DNA of 64,000 nucleotides from contig NZ_BMTU01000008.1 in the NCBI RefSeq assembly GCF_014649835.1, positions 124,001 to 188,000 on the forward strand, written 5' to 3'. The position numbers and the translations under genes were made by a program. The DNA is from Streptomyces pilosus. GTDB taxonomy: Bacteria; Actinomycetota; Actinomycetes; Streptomycetales; Streptomycetaceae. Shown here one piece after another: positions 50,043 through 58,887 of this stretch (position 1 is its first letter; every line of letters begins with the position of its first letter). The notes under the pieces were generated by a model. That model saw nothing but the letters and a program-made list of their open reading frames with translations, was not told the origin of the DNA and did no database searches.

Positions 50043-51518
50043 TTACGCGGCGAGCTTCGTCAGGGCCGCGTCGATCCTGGCCAGGGTCCTCTCCTTGCCC
50101 AGGACCTCCAGGGACTCGAAGAGGGGCAGGCCGACCGTGCGGCCGGTGACGGCGACGCGGACCGGGGCCTGCGCCTTGCCGAGCTTGAGCCCGTGCGCCT
50201 CGCCGGCGGCCAGGACGGCCTCCTTGAGGGACTCGGGGGACGTCCAGTCGGCGGCGTCCAGCTTCTCCCGGGCCGTGCGGAGCAGCGCGTCGCTGCCCTC
50301 CTTCATGGCCTTGTTCCAGGACGCCTCGTCGAAGACCGGCTCCGGCAGGAACAGGAAGTCGACGTTGTCCGTGATCTCGGAGAGGACCTTCAGGCGGGTC
50401 TGCGCGTGCGGGGCGATCGCCTCCCACTTGGCCTCGTCGAAGGCCTCCGGCGCCCAGGGCGCGAAGGGCGCCCTGAGCCAGGGGGCGCAGCGCTCGGTGA
50501 AGTCCTTCACGTCGAGCATGCGGATGTGGTCGCCGTTGATCGCCTCGCACTTCTTCAGGTCGAAGCGGGCCGGGTTCGGCTGCACGTCCGTGACGTCGAA
50601 GGCGGCGACCATCTCGTCGACGGAGAAGACGTCCTGGTCGGCGGAGAGCGACCAGCCGAGCAGGGAGAGGTAGTTGAGCAGGCCCTCGGGGAGGAAGCCG
50701 CGCTCGCGGTAGAGGTTGAGCGAGGACTGCGGGTCGCGCTTGGAGAGCTTCTTGTTGCCCTCGCCCATGACGTACGGCAGGTGGCCGAAGGCGGGGGTCT
50801 GCCGGGCGATGCCCAGCTCGGTGAGCGCCTTGTAGAGGGCGATCTGGCGCGGGGTGGAGGAGAGCAGGTCCTCGCCGCGCAGGACGTGGGTGATCTCCAT
50901 CAGGGCGTCGTCGACCGGGTTGACCAGCGTGTAGAGCGGGGCGCCGTTGGCGCGCACGATGCCGTAGTCCGGGACGTTCTCCGGGAGATAGGTGATCTCG
51001 CCGCGGACCAGGTCCGTGAAGGTGATGGCCTCGTCGGGCATCCGGAAGCGGACGATCGGCTCGCGGCCCTGGGCCTTGTACTCCTCCACCCGGGCGTCGC
51101 TCAGCTCGCGGCAGTGGCCGTCGTAGCCGGAGGGCTTCCCGGCGGCGCGGGCGGCCTCGCGGCGGCTGTCGAGCTCCTCCTGGGAGCAGTAGCAGTGGTA
51201 GGCGTGGCCGGCGTCGAGGAGCTTGCCCGCGACGTCCTTGTAGAGGTCCATGCGCTGCGACTGGCGGTACGGCGCGTGGGGGCCGCCGACCTCGGGGCCC
51301 TCGTCCCAGTCGAAGCCGAGCCAGCGCATCGAGTCGAGCAGCTGCTGGTAGGACTCCTCGGAGTCGCGGGCCGCGTCGGTGTCCTCGATGCGGAAGACCA
51401 GGGTGCCGCCGTGGTGCTTGGCGAACGCCCAGTTGAACAGGGCGGTGCGGACCAGGCCCACGTGGGGGTTACCGGTGGGCGACGGACAGAAACGTACGCG
51501 GACGGGTGCGCTAGCCAC
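50043..51518 (-). CDS. gltX: Glutamyl-tRNA synthetase
   Basis: Charges tRNA-Glu; in organisms lacking GlnRS it also charges tRNA-Gln for later amidation. 491 residues. Start GTG 51518 (ASAPVRVRFCPSPTGNPHVGL) with HIGH as HVGL, the KMSKS form KLSKRDPQSSL, and C-terminal anticodon-binding region. It overlaps the FAH gene upstream by eight bases. Placed near three tRNA-Glu genes. Confidence 0.95.
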   Translation of the reverse strand: MASAPVRVRFCPSPTGNPHVGLVRTALFNWAFAKHHGGTLVFRIEDTDAARDSEESYQQLLDSMRWLGFDWDEGPEVGGPHAPYRQSQRMDLYKDVAGKLLDAGHAYHCYCSQEELDSRREAARAAGKPSGYDGHCRELSDARVEEYKAQGREPIVRFRMPDEAITFTDLVRGEITYLPENVPDYGIVRANGAPLYTLVNPVDDALMEITHVLRGEDLLSSTPRQIALYKALTELGIARQTPAFGHLPYVMGEGNKKLSKRDPQSSLNLYRERGFLPEGLLNYLSLLGWSLSADQDVFSVDEMVAAFDVTDVQPNPARFDLKKCEAINGDHIRMLDVKDFTERCAPWLRAPFAPWAPEAFDEAKWEAIAPHAQTRLKVLSEITDNVDFLFLPEPVFDEASWNKAMKEGSDALLRTAREKLDAADWTSPESLKEAVLAAGEAHGLKLGKAQAPVRVAVTGRTVGLPLFESLEVLGKERTLARIDAALTKLAA

Positions 51519-52296
51519 GCTTGACAACCTTGTTGGTGAGAGTGCCGATGCCTTCGATGGTGACGGCGACCTCGTCGCCGTCGTGGAGGGGGCCGACCCC
51601 AGCCGGGGTGCCCGTGAGGACGACGTCGCCCGGGAGCAGTGTCATGGCCTCGGTGATGTTGACGATCAGGTCCTCGATGGAGTGGATCATCTCGCTGGTG
51701 CGGCCGAGCTGGCGCTGGGCGCCGTTGACCGTCAGCTGGACGGTCAGGTCGTTCGCGGCGGTGACGTCCAGGCCGGTCTCCACCCAGGGGCCGAGCGGGC
51801 AGGAGGTGTCGAAGCCCTTGGCGCGGGCCCACTGCTTCTCGCGCTTCTGGACGTCGCGCGCGGTGATGTCGTTGGCGCAGGTGTAGCCGAAGATCACGTC
51901 CTTGACGCGCTCGCGCGGGACCTCGCGGCACATCCGCCCGATGACCACGGCCAGCTCGGCCTCGTGGTGCACCTCCTGGGAGAAGGAGGGGTAGCGGATC
52001 TCGTCGCCGGGTCCGATCACCGACGTGGAGGGCTTGAAGAAGGCGAAGGGGGCCTCGGGCACCTCGTTGCCCATCTCCTTGGCGTGATCGGCGTAGTTGC
52101 GGCCGAAGGCGACCACCTTGTTGGGGAGCACCGGGGGCAGCAGCCTGACCTTGCTCAGCGGGACCTTGGTGCCGGAGAGCTCGAAGTCCGCGAACGGGAT
52201 GCCCTTGATGATGTCCAGGACGAGTTCGTCCTGCTTCTCGCCCTCGACAGCGCCGAAGGCGACGTTCCCGTCGATGGAGAATCTGGCGATGCGCAC
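51511..52296 (-). CDS. Fumarylacetoacetate hydrolase family protein
   Basis: 261 residues. Metal ligands appear in EVHHEAELAVVIGR (Glu pair) and GYTCANDITARDVQ (Asp). LTGTPAGVGPLHDGDEV is the usual C-terminal motif. The family catalyses isomerase/hydrolase or decarboxylase reactions of aromatic breakdown (for example 5-carboxymethyl-2-hydroxymuconate). Real substrate unknown. Upstream of and coupled to gltX. Confidence 0.88.
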   Translation of the reverse strand: MRIARFSIDGNVAFGAVEGEKQDELVLDIIKGIPFADFELSGTKVPLSKVRLLPPVLPNKVVAFGRNYADHAKEMGNEVPEAPFAFFKPSTSVIGPGDEIRYPSFSQEVHHEAELAVVIGRMCREVPRERVKDVIFGYTCANDITARDVQKREKQWARAKGFDTSCPLGPWVETGLDVTAANDLTVQLTVNGAQRQLGRTSEMIHSIEDLIVNITEAMTLLPGDVVLTGTPAGVGPLHDGDEVAVTIEGIGTLTNKVVKRG

Positions 52297-52466
52297 GGGA
52301 TGCTTGTCCCCTTGACCGATCGGCTGGAGTCTGACGCTCCAGGCTAACGCGGTGGGGCCCGGGCCTCACGCAATAACAGAGGGGCGCCCCACCTGCGGCG
52401 GGGCGCCCCTCGTCGTCGCGTCGGAGGCCTTGAGCGTTTCCCGGCCGGCGCGCGTATGGATCGGTG

Positions 52467-52655
52467 TCAGTTCGCGGCGGCCGCCGCGACCGGGATCTCC
52501 ATGAGGACGGTGCGCTTGGGATTGGCGGTCTGGGCCGGGAGTTCGACGGGGTGCTCCAGCTGGAGGGGCGTCTGCAGATCGTCGGCACCGTCGAGGTGCG
52601 CCAGCGTGGTGCGCCGCGGGTTGGCGATCTTGTGGAACATCGTCGTCGTCTTCAC
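52467..52655 (-). CDS. Orphan small peptide with repeated ANPxRTxL motif
   Basis: 62 residues from GTG 52655 (ATG 52640 possible). Sequence pattern: two copies of ANP(R/K)RT(T/V)L at residues 12-19 and about 44-51, a spacer, and an Ala-rich end (VAAAAAN). Third-position GC is high, so coding is likely. A precursor peptide of the RiPP type with two core-like motifs is one possibility; no maturation enzyme or exporter is adjacent. Located just upstream of gltX/FAH genes and divergent from conservon 1. Confidence 0.6.
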   Translation of the reverse strand: MKTTTMFHKIANPRRTTLAHLDGADDLQTPLQLEHPVELPAQTANPKRTVLMEIPVAAAAAN

Positions 52656-53261
52656 TGTTTACTTGACCCTGTCCTCTTCGCGGGCGTCCGCGGGGGCCGG
52701 CTGACACCGGAGCGGACGCGGGTTGTCGGTTGTGCCATCCCTGTAAAGCGTCAGGCTAAACATGCAATTCCCTGGCGACCGGGCCCGAATGTCACGATCA
52801 GGGTGTGAGTTTGCTCACCCAGTGTGCGGCAAACCTCACAATACGGACTCGTCCCCCGCGCCATGGAATCGGACATTCGCCCCCTGAAGGCATCATTCCG
52901 CTCCTGATCATGGCGACTGGGACACTCGGCCGGACCGCGCGGTTCGTCCGCCCGTGCCCGTTTTCAGCGAGATCACTTTCTACCCCCGGTGACTCGCCCC
53001 TCACGGCCTGTCACGTAACCCACCCGTAAGGCCGCGGCCCTTGTTGGAGATCCTGCACTGTGCTGGAATTCCACGGACCGCCGCAGGGATCGAGCCGGCG
53101 CACAGGGGGCGCACAGACGCGCCGAGTGGCGGCCGAGAAGGGGGAACCAGCGCCGGTCATTCACGACCACCACGGGGGCGTATTCAGGGCGCCCCTATGA
53201 CGCCGACACCGTGCCTCGCCGTTCACGCGGAGGGGTGCCTGGTTCAGAGGTTGCGACGCTA
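52656..53261. other. Long intergenic region upstream of conservon 1
   Basis: 606 bases. It has an imperfect inverted repeat at 52805-52839 (GTGAG-TTTGC against GCAAACCTCAC, 14 bases apart) and AT-richer sequence at 52745-52760. It should contain the promoter of cvnA1 on the plus strand and that of the small peptide gene on the minus strand. No coding frame was convincing. Confidence 0.45.
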
Positions 53262-56200
53262 GTGCAGGGACGTTTCAAGAGGGATGGCAGCGCTTCGGCG
53301 GAGCCGGAGCCGCAGGGCGGGACTGGCCCCAAGGCCGTCAGCTCCTCGCCCCAGCACGCCCAGAACCAGGGCCCGACCATGCCCGGGAGCAACGGCGATC
53401 GTCCCGGTGCCTCCGGGCCGACGACGCCGGCCCCGGCACCGGCCGCCCCCAAGACCCCGACCGGCCCGGGATCGCGAATAGCGCTGCGCAACTGGCGCAT
53501 CTCGACCCGTCTGGTGTCGCTGCTCGCCCTGCCGGTGGTCGCGGCCACCTCGCTGGGCGCCCTGCGTATCCAGCAGTCGATGGACGACATCCAGCAGCTC
53601 GACAACATGAAGCTGCTGACGGACATGACTCAGCAGGCCACCGAGCTGGCCGCCGCGCTCCAGGAGGAGCGCGACCAGTCGGCCGGCCCGCTCGCGCACG
53701 GCGGCAAGGGCACCGACTTCTCGGTCAAGGGCCACCGCGAGAAGACCGACCGCGCGATGGCTAACTTCCTCGACAGCTCCGAGGAGATCGACGCGGCGAG
53801 CAAGGACGGCAACCTCAAGGGCGTCCGCGACAACCTGGTGCAGCTCGCCGGTGAGCTCGGCCAGCTGGCGAAGATCCGCAACACCGCCTTCCAGACGGAG
53901 AAGAACTCCACCCAGACCGTCGAGGGCTACCACCGCCTGATCGAGAACCTGATCGACCTCTCGCAGGACATGGCGGAGGCGACCAGCAACCCCGACATGA
54001 TCCAGCGCACGCGCGCCCTGGCATCGTTCTCCTCCGCCAAGGAGTACGCGTCGATCCAGCGCGCGGTGCTCGCCGCGGCCCTGCCCGCGAGCAACACCAG
54101 CAAGGGCGAGCTCTCCGAGAACGACCGGCTCTACGCCGACTCCGCGCTCCAGAGCCAGAAGTCCGAGCTCCAGAGCTTCAAGAGCATCTACGGCGAGGCC
54201 GCCGCGGCCGACCTGCTGCAGCCCATCGAAGAGGGCAACACCACGATCAAGGCCACCGACGAGTACGCCGGCCGCGCGCTGGCCTCGGAGTTCGGTCTCG
54301 CCTCGGTCGGCGCGCGGTCCTACCGGGACTGGCTGGACGACAGCTCCACCAAGATCCAGCAGATGAAGAACATCGAGCACTCGCTGCTCGAGGAGATGGA
54401 ACAGAAGGCTCGCGAGCTGCGCAGCGCCACCGAGCGCGACGCGATCATCTCCGGTGTCCTGATCCTCCTCGTGCTGGGTGTGTCGCTGGTCGGCGCCTTC
54501 GTCGTGGCCCGGTCCATGATCCGCTCGCTGCGCCGCCTGGAGGAGACCGCGACCAAGGTCGCCCAGGAGCGTCTGCCCGACCTGGTCAAGCAGCTCTCCG
54601 AGACCGACCCGCAGGACGTCGACACGTCCGTGGAGTCCGTCGGTGTGCACTCCCGGGACGAGATCGGCCGAGTGGCCGCGGCCTTCGACGACGTGCACCG
54701 CGAGGCGGTCCGCCTCGCCGCCGAGCAGGCCCTGCTGCGGGGCAACGTCAACGCGATGTTCACCAACCTCTCGCGCCGCTCCCAGGGTCTGATCCAGCGC
54801 CAGCTGTCGCTGATCTCCGAACTGGAGTCCCGCGAGGCGGACCCGGACCAGCTGTCCTCGCTGTTCAAGCTCGACCACCTCGCCACCCGCATGCGCCGTA
54901 ACGGTGAGAACCTCCTCGTCCTCGCGGGTGAGGAGCCCGGCCGCCGGTGGACCCGTCCGGTCCCGCTGGTCGACGTGCTCCGTGCCGCGGCGTCCGAGGT
55001 GGAGCAGTACGAGCGGATCGAGCTGGCCTCCGTGCCGACCACCGAAGTGGCCGGCCGGGTCGTCAACGACCTCGTGCACCTGCTCGCCGAGCTGCTGGAG
55101 AACGCGACCTCGTTCTCCTCCCCGCAGACCAAGGTCAAGGTCACCGGTCACGCGCTGCCGGACGGCCGGGTGCTGATCGAGATCCACGACACGGGTATCG
55201 GTCTGTCGCCGGAGGACCTGGCGGCGATCAACGAGCGGCTCGCCTCGCCGCCCACCGTGGACGTCTCCGTCTCCCGCCGCATGGGTCTGTTCGTGGTCGG
55301 CCGGCTGTCCCAGCGCCACGGCATCCGCATCCAGCTCCGCCCGTCCGACTCCGGTGGTACGACCGCGCTGGTCATGCTGCCCGTCGACGTGGCGCAGGGC
55401 GGCAAGAAGCCCCAGGGCAAGCCCGGTCAGCCGGGCCCGGGCGGCGGTGGCCCCGCCGCCGCGCAGGCCGCCGCCGGTGCCGCGGCCGCACGGCGTGCCG
55501 CCGGTGCGGGTCAGTCGCCCTCCGGTGCTCTCGGTGCCGGTGCGCCCGGTGGCCGGCTCGGTGCCGGCCAGGGCCCGCGCGCCGCGCTTCCCGGACGGGA
55601 CGGCGGTGGCCGTCCCGGCGGCCGCGGACCGCAGGGTTCCCCGGGCGGCCAGACGCCCTCGCTGTTCGACCAGGGTGCTCCCTCCGGCCCGCCGCAGAAC
55701 CGTCCCGCGCCCGCGGGTGCCGGTTTCGGCGGCGGCGCTTCCCAGGGAACGCAGGCCCCGGGTCCGAACGCGCAGCAGGACAACCAGGACGCCTTCGGCG
55801 GCGGCCGGGGTCAGGTGCCGCCGCAGCGCGGCAACGGCGAGCGCGGCCGTCGCCCGCAGCTTCCGCCGCGCGGTGGCGCGCGTGCCGAGCTGCCCGGCGG
55901 CGACCAGCAGCAGGCGCGGCCCAGCTGGAGCGACGAGAACGCCCAGCCGCCGGTGCCGCGCGCCTCGCTGGACGCCCCGCGCGGTCACGAGGAGCCGGAC
56001 GCGGCCCGCACCTCGGCCATGCCGCGGTTCGACGACCGGCAGGGCCCCGGGGCCACCTCGGAGATCCCCCGGTTCGACGAGCGGCAGAACCCCGGTTCGC
56101 CGTCCTACGGAGCCGACCCGCAGCACACCGGCCAGTACCCCCGGCCCGGCGTGAACGGCCACAACAACGGTCAGTACGCCCAGCCCGGTGCCAACGGCGG

Positions 56201-57077
56201 CCAGCACACCGGTCAGTACCCGCAGGCCGGTGACAACGGCGGCCAGAACACCGGCCAGTACCCGCAGCCCGGCGTGAACGGCGGCCAGGACACGGGCCAG
56301 TTCGTCCGCGGTGACATCTTCGGTGCTCCGCAGGGCGGGCAGGACCCCTCCTCGACGGGCCAGTTCCCGGCCCCGCAGGGCTACGACAACGGCTCCACCG
56401 GCCAGTACTCCCTTCCGGAGCGTCCGGCCGCGGACCCGGCGGCCACCGGACAGTTCGAGCGTCCGCAGACCAACGGCACGCACGCCGGCGGTCTCGGTGC
56501 CCCGCGTCCCCCGGCCCCGCAGCAGCGGCCGCCGGCCCGCCAGGAGCCCGCGCAGCGGCCCGACGACGGGCGCGGAGCGTCCGACGCCTGGGCGCTGCCG
56601 CCGGCGTCCGGCCCGGGCGACGGCCGTACGCCGCTGTACGACACGCTCGAGACGAACTGGTTCCGCCAGAACGGCGGAGTGCCGGAGCCCGGCAACGGCC
56701 AGCCTCCGGCGGCTCCGCAGCCGCAGCAGCAGTCCCAGCCCCAGCAGCCGCAGGGGCCCACCGGTCCGCAGCGGTCCACCTCCGCTGCCTGGCGCAGCTC
56801 GCCCAACGACGAGCTGGTCCGGCAGGCCGAACGCGTCCGCCAGCCGGCCGCGGGCGGCGTCACCACCTCCGGCCTGCCGCGCCGGGTGCCCAAGGCGAAC
56901 CTCGTCCCGGGCACGGCTCAGCAGCAATCGCACCAGAGCGGTCCTCAGGTCTCGCGCGCCCCCGATGACGTGCGCGGCCGGCTGACCAATCTCCGTCGGG
57001 GTATCGCACAGGGTCGTCAGGCCGGCACCACCCAGACCGGCAGCTTCCCGAACCCCACTCACCAGCAGGAGCGTTAG
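53262..57077 (+). CDS. cvnA1: Conservon 1 histidine-kinase-like membrane sensor CvnA
   Basis: 1271 residues from GTG 53262. Signal anchor or TM1 about 84-104, extracellular NIT-type helical region, TM2 about 393-416, then HAMP (KVAQERLPDLVKQLSE). The dimer helix lacks a canonical histidine box but has FKLDHLATRMRRNGENLLVLAG. N box LLENATSFSSPQ near 611, G boxes IHDTGIGLS and MGLFVVGRL. After 710 the tail of more than 500 residues is Pro/Gln/Gly-rich with tandem repeats, ending in the conserved TSGLPRRVPKANLVPG. First gene of cvn1. Confidence 0.92.
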   Translation: MQGRFKRDGSASAEPEPQGGTGPKAVSSSPQHAQNQGPTMPGSNGDRPGASGPTTPAPAPAAPKTPTGPGSRIALRNWRISTRLVSLLALPVVAATSLGALRIQQSMDDIQQLDNMKLLTDMTQQATELAAALQEERDQSAGPLAHGGKGTDFSVKGHREKTDRAMANFLDSSEEIDAASKDGNLKGVRDNLVQLAGELGQLAKIRNTAFQTEKNSTQTVEGYHRLIENLIDLSQDMAEATSNPDMIQRTRALASFSSAKEYASIQRAVLAAALPASNTSKGELSENDRLYADSALQSQKSELQSFKSIYGEAAAADLLQPIEEGNTTIKATDEYAGRALASEFGLASVGARSYRDWLDDSSTKIQQMKNIEHSLLEEMEQKARELRSATERDAIISGVLILLVLGVSLVGAFVVARSMIRSLRRLEETATKVAQERLPDLVKQLSETDPQDVDTSVESVGVHSRDEIGRVAAAFDDVHREAVRLAAEQALLRGNVNAMFTNLSRRSQGLIQRQLSLISELESREADPDQLSSLFKLDHLATRMRRNGENLLVLAGEEPGRRWTRPVPLVDVLRAAASEVEQYERIELASVPTTEVAGRVVNDLVHLLAELLENATSFSSPQTKVKVTGHALPDGRVLIEIHDTGIGLSPEDLAAINERLASPPTVDVSVSRRMGLFVVGRLSQRHGIRIQLRPSDSGGTTALVMLPVDVAQGGKKPQGKPGQPGPGGGGPAAAQAAAGAAAARRAAGAGQSPSGALGAGAPGGRLGAGQGPRAALPGRDGGGRPGGRGPQGSPGGQTPSLFDQGAPSGPPQNRPAPAGAGFGGGASQGTQAPGPNAQQDNQDAFGGGRGQVPPQRGNGERGRRPQLPPRGGARAELPGGDQQQARPSWSDENAQPPVPRASLDAPRGHEEPDAARTSAMPRFDDRQGPGATSEIPRFDERQNPGSPSYGADPQHTGQYPRPGVNGHNNGQYAQPGANGGQHTGQYPQAGDNGGQNTGQYPQPGVNGGQDTGQFVRGDIFGAPQGGQDPSSTGQFPAPQGYDNGSTGQYSLPERPAADPAATGQFERPQTNGTHAGGLGAPRPPAPQQRPPARQEPAQRPDDGRGASDAWALPPASGPGDGRTPLYDTLETNWFRQNGGVPEPGNGQPPAAPQPQQQSQPQQPQGPTGPQRSTSAAWRSSPNDELVRQAERVRQPAAGGVTTSGLPRRVPKANLVPGTAQQQSHQSGPQVSRAPDDVRGRLTNLRRGIAQGRQAGTTQTGSFPNPTHQQER
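56121..56303. repeat. 14-residue tandem repeats in the CvnA1 tail
   Basis: Four units of about 42 bases, consensus peptide (H/N/D)TGQYPQPG(V/D)NGGQ, with third-position variation so they are not very recent. Part of the disordered linker between kinase and C-terminal conserved motif. Confidence 0.88.
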
Positions 57078-57500
57078 TTGAGCCCGATGAGCCAGGCGGC
57101 ACAGAACCTCAACTGGTTGATCACCAACTTCGTGGACAACACCCCCGGGGTGTCCCACACCGTCGTCGTGTCCGCCGACGGACTCCTCCTGGCGCTCTCC
57201 GAGGGCTTCCCGCGCGACCGCGCGGACCAGCTCGCGGCCGTCGCCTCGGGACTGACCTCCCTGACGGCCGGCGCCTCCCGGATCTTCGAGGGCGGCAGCG
57301 TCGCCCAGACGGTCGTCGAGATGGAGCGGGGATTCCTCTTCCTCATGTCCGTCTCCGACGGCTCGTCCCTGGCCGTTCTCGCGCACCCCGAGTGCGACAT
57401 CGGCCTCGTCGGCTACGAGATGGCGCTCCTGGTCGACCGCGCGGGGGCGGTCCTCACCCCGGACCTGCGCGCCGAACTACAGGGAAGTCTGCTCCACTGA
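57078..57500 (+). CDS. cvnB1: Conservon 1 roadblock/LC7 protein CvnB
   Basis: 140 residues from TTG 57078 (AGGAG seven bases upstream; ATG 57087 alternative). Roadblock fold: LNWLITNFVDNTPGVSHTVVVSADGLLLA... FEGGSVAQTVVEMERGFLFLMSVSDGSSLAVLA. In MglB such folds act as a GTPase activator. It follows cvnA1 without a gap and the paralogue at 62258 is almost identical. Confidence 0.92.
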   Translation: MSPMSQAAQNLNWLITNFVDNTPGVSHTVVVSADGLLLALSEGFPRDRADQLAAVASGLTSLTAGASRIFEGGSVAQTVVEMERGFLFLMSVSDGSSLAVLAHPECDIGLVGYEMALLVDRAGAVLTPDLRAELQGSLLH

Positions 57501-57611
57501 TCGGCCCCGGCACCACCCGTCTCACCAAATCACCGTCCGGCCGCCACATTCCCCCCACCGGCCCCGTCAGACGGCTTGACCGACCGACTTGCTGTCCCGC
57601 CCGGAGGATTC

Positions 57612-58007
57612 ATGACCCCGCCCACCGCCTCTCATGATCCGTACGCGGAGCCGTACGAGGACGAGGGCGACCAGCCACTGGTGCGTCCCTATGCGATGAC
57701 CGGTGGCCGGACCAGGCCGCGCTATCAGCTGGCCATCGAGGCACTGATCAGTACGACGGCCGACCCGGCAGCGCTCATGGGGCTCCTTCCGGAGCACCAG
57801 CGCATCTGCCACCTGTGCCGTGAGGTGAAGTCGGTCGCCGAGGTCTCGGCACTGCTCAACATGCCCCTGGGAGTTGCCCGGATCCTGGTGGCCGACCTGG
57901 CGGAGGCGGGACTCGTCGCCGTCCACCAGCCGGGCGGCGACGAGACGACCGGCGCCCCGGACGTGACACTGCTCGAAAGGGTGCTCAGTGGACTTCGCAA
58001 GCTCTAG
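57612..58007 (+). CDS. cvnC1: Conservon 1 DUF742 protein CvnC
   Basis: 131 residues from ATG 57612 with GGAGG six bases upstream; an upstream open start at 57576 is not preferred. VRPYAMTGGRTRPRYQLAIEALI is conserved in the family. The C-terminal half is a winged-helix-like region (LPEHQRICHLCREVKSVAEVSALL... RILVADLAEAGLV). Binding to CvnD or DNA has been suggested for homologues. Overlaps cvnD1 by 20 bases. Confidence 0.9.
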   Translation: MTPPTASHDPYAEPYEDEGDQPLVRPYAMTGGRTRPRYQLAIEALISTTADPAALMGLLPEHQRICHLCREVKSVAEVSALLNMPLGVARILVADLAEAGLVAVHQPGGDETTGAPDVTLLERVLSGLRKL

Positions 58008-58578
58008 CGGCGGGACGGTCTCCGAAAGCCGGGCCACCACCTCGGCGAAGATCGTGGTGGCGGGCGGCTTCGGCGTGGGCAAGACCACGTTCGTCGGCGC
58101 CGTGTCGGAGATCAACCCGCTGCGCACCGAGGCCGTGATGACCTCCGCCAGCGCGGGCATCGACGACCTCACCCACACCGGGGGCAAGACCACCACCACG
58201 GTGGCCATGGACTTCGGCCGCATCACCCTGGACCAGGACCTGATCCTGTACCTCTTCGGTACGCCCGGTCAGGACCGCTTCTGGTTCATGTGGGACGACC
58301 TGGTACGCGGCGCCATCGGCGCGATCGTGCTGTGCGACACCCGACGGCTCGCGGACTGCTTCCCCGCCGTGGACTACTTCGAGAACAGCGGACTGCCGTT
58401 CGTCGTCGCCCTCAACGGCTTCGACGGCCAGCAGCCGTACACGCCCGAGGAGGTGCGGGAGGCGCTGCAGATCGGGCCCGACGCCCCGATCATCACGACG
58501 GACGCCCGCCACCGCGCGGACGCGAAGAGTGCGCTGATCACCCTGGTCGAGCACGCGCTCATGGCACGTCTGAGGTAG
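57988..58578 (+). CDS. cvnD1: Conservon 1 Ras/MglA-like small GTPase CvnD
   Basis: 196 residues from GTG 57988. P-loop GGFGVGKTTFVGAVSE, switch II TPGQDRFWFMW (Gln in place), and a G4 motif ALNGFDGQQ, where NGFD replaces the usual NKxD. This matches other conservon GTPases. CvnD9 of S. coelicolor is reported as a GTPase cycling at the membrane with CvnA-C. Last gene of conservon 1. Confidence 0.92.
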   Translation: MDFASSSGGTVSESRATTSAKIVVAGGFGVGKTTFVGAVSEINPLRTEAVMTSASAGIDDLTHTGGKTTTTVAMDFGRITLDQDLILYLFGTPGQDRFWFMWDDLVRGAIGAIVLCDTRRLADCFPAVDYFENSGLPFVVALNGFDGQQPYTPEEVREALQIGPDAPIITTDARHRADAKSALITLVEHALMARLR

Positions 58579-58887
58579 GCCCGGGACAGAAGGGGCATAC
58601 TGCGGTCGACGTAGACGTACCGGTGCCGGCTGTGTCGTTCGACACGGCCGGCCTCGGTGTTCATAACGTTTCGGCAGAGGAATCGGGGGAGGCCGAGCAC
58701 GCGACGCGGTCGCGCGGTGCCGCTGCGCGCACGAACGGCTCGTCTTTTGCCGGAGCTCGCTCTGTATGACCGTTTTATCTGGGACTTACATCACTCGAAT
58801 TCCTGCCCTTCCCATGTTTGGAAGAGGGCTGGTCGTCATGCTGGAATGCCTGAACTGCCCATTAGTCAAAGACGTACTCAGTAGTCG
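58579..58887. other. Intergenic region between the two conservons
   Basis: 309 bases. A hairpin is listed separately at 58625-58652. Downstream the sequence becomes AT-richer (58760-58800 and 58860-58880), where a promoter of conservon 2 should lie. I could not place a -35/-10 pair with good spacing. Confidence 0.5.
58625..58652 (+). terminator. Terminator of conservon 1
   Basis: Thirteen-base arms with one mismatch and two-base centre, 46 bases after the cvnD1 stop. Confidence 0.7.

Noticed and set aside
52805..52839. Inverted repeat as cvnA1 operator
   Set aside because: One indel in the arms, and promoter spacing to nearby -35/-10-like words is poor, so kept only as a descriptive note.
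53259..57386. 1375-codon open frame on the minus strand across cvnA1 and cvnB1
   Set aside because: It is antisense to a gene with clear kinase domains; high GC keeps antisense frames open. Composition is Arg/Gly/Leu-rich with no domain.
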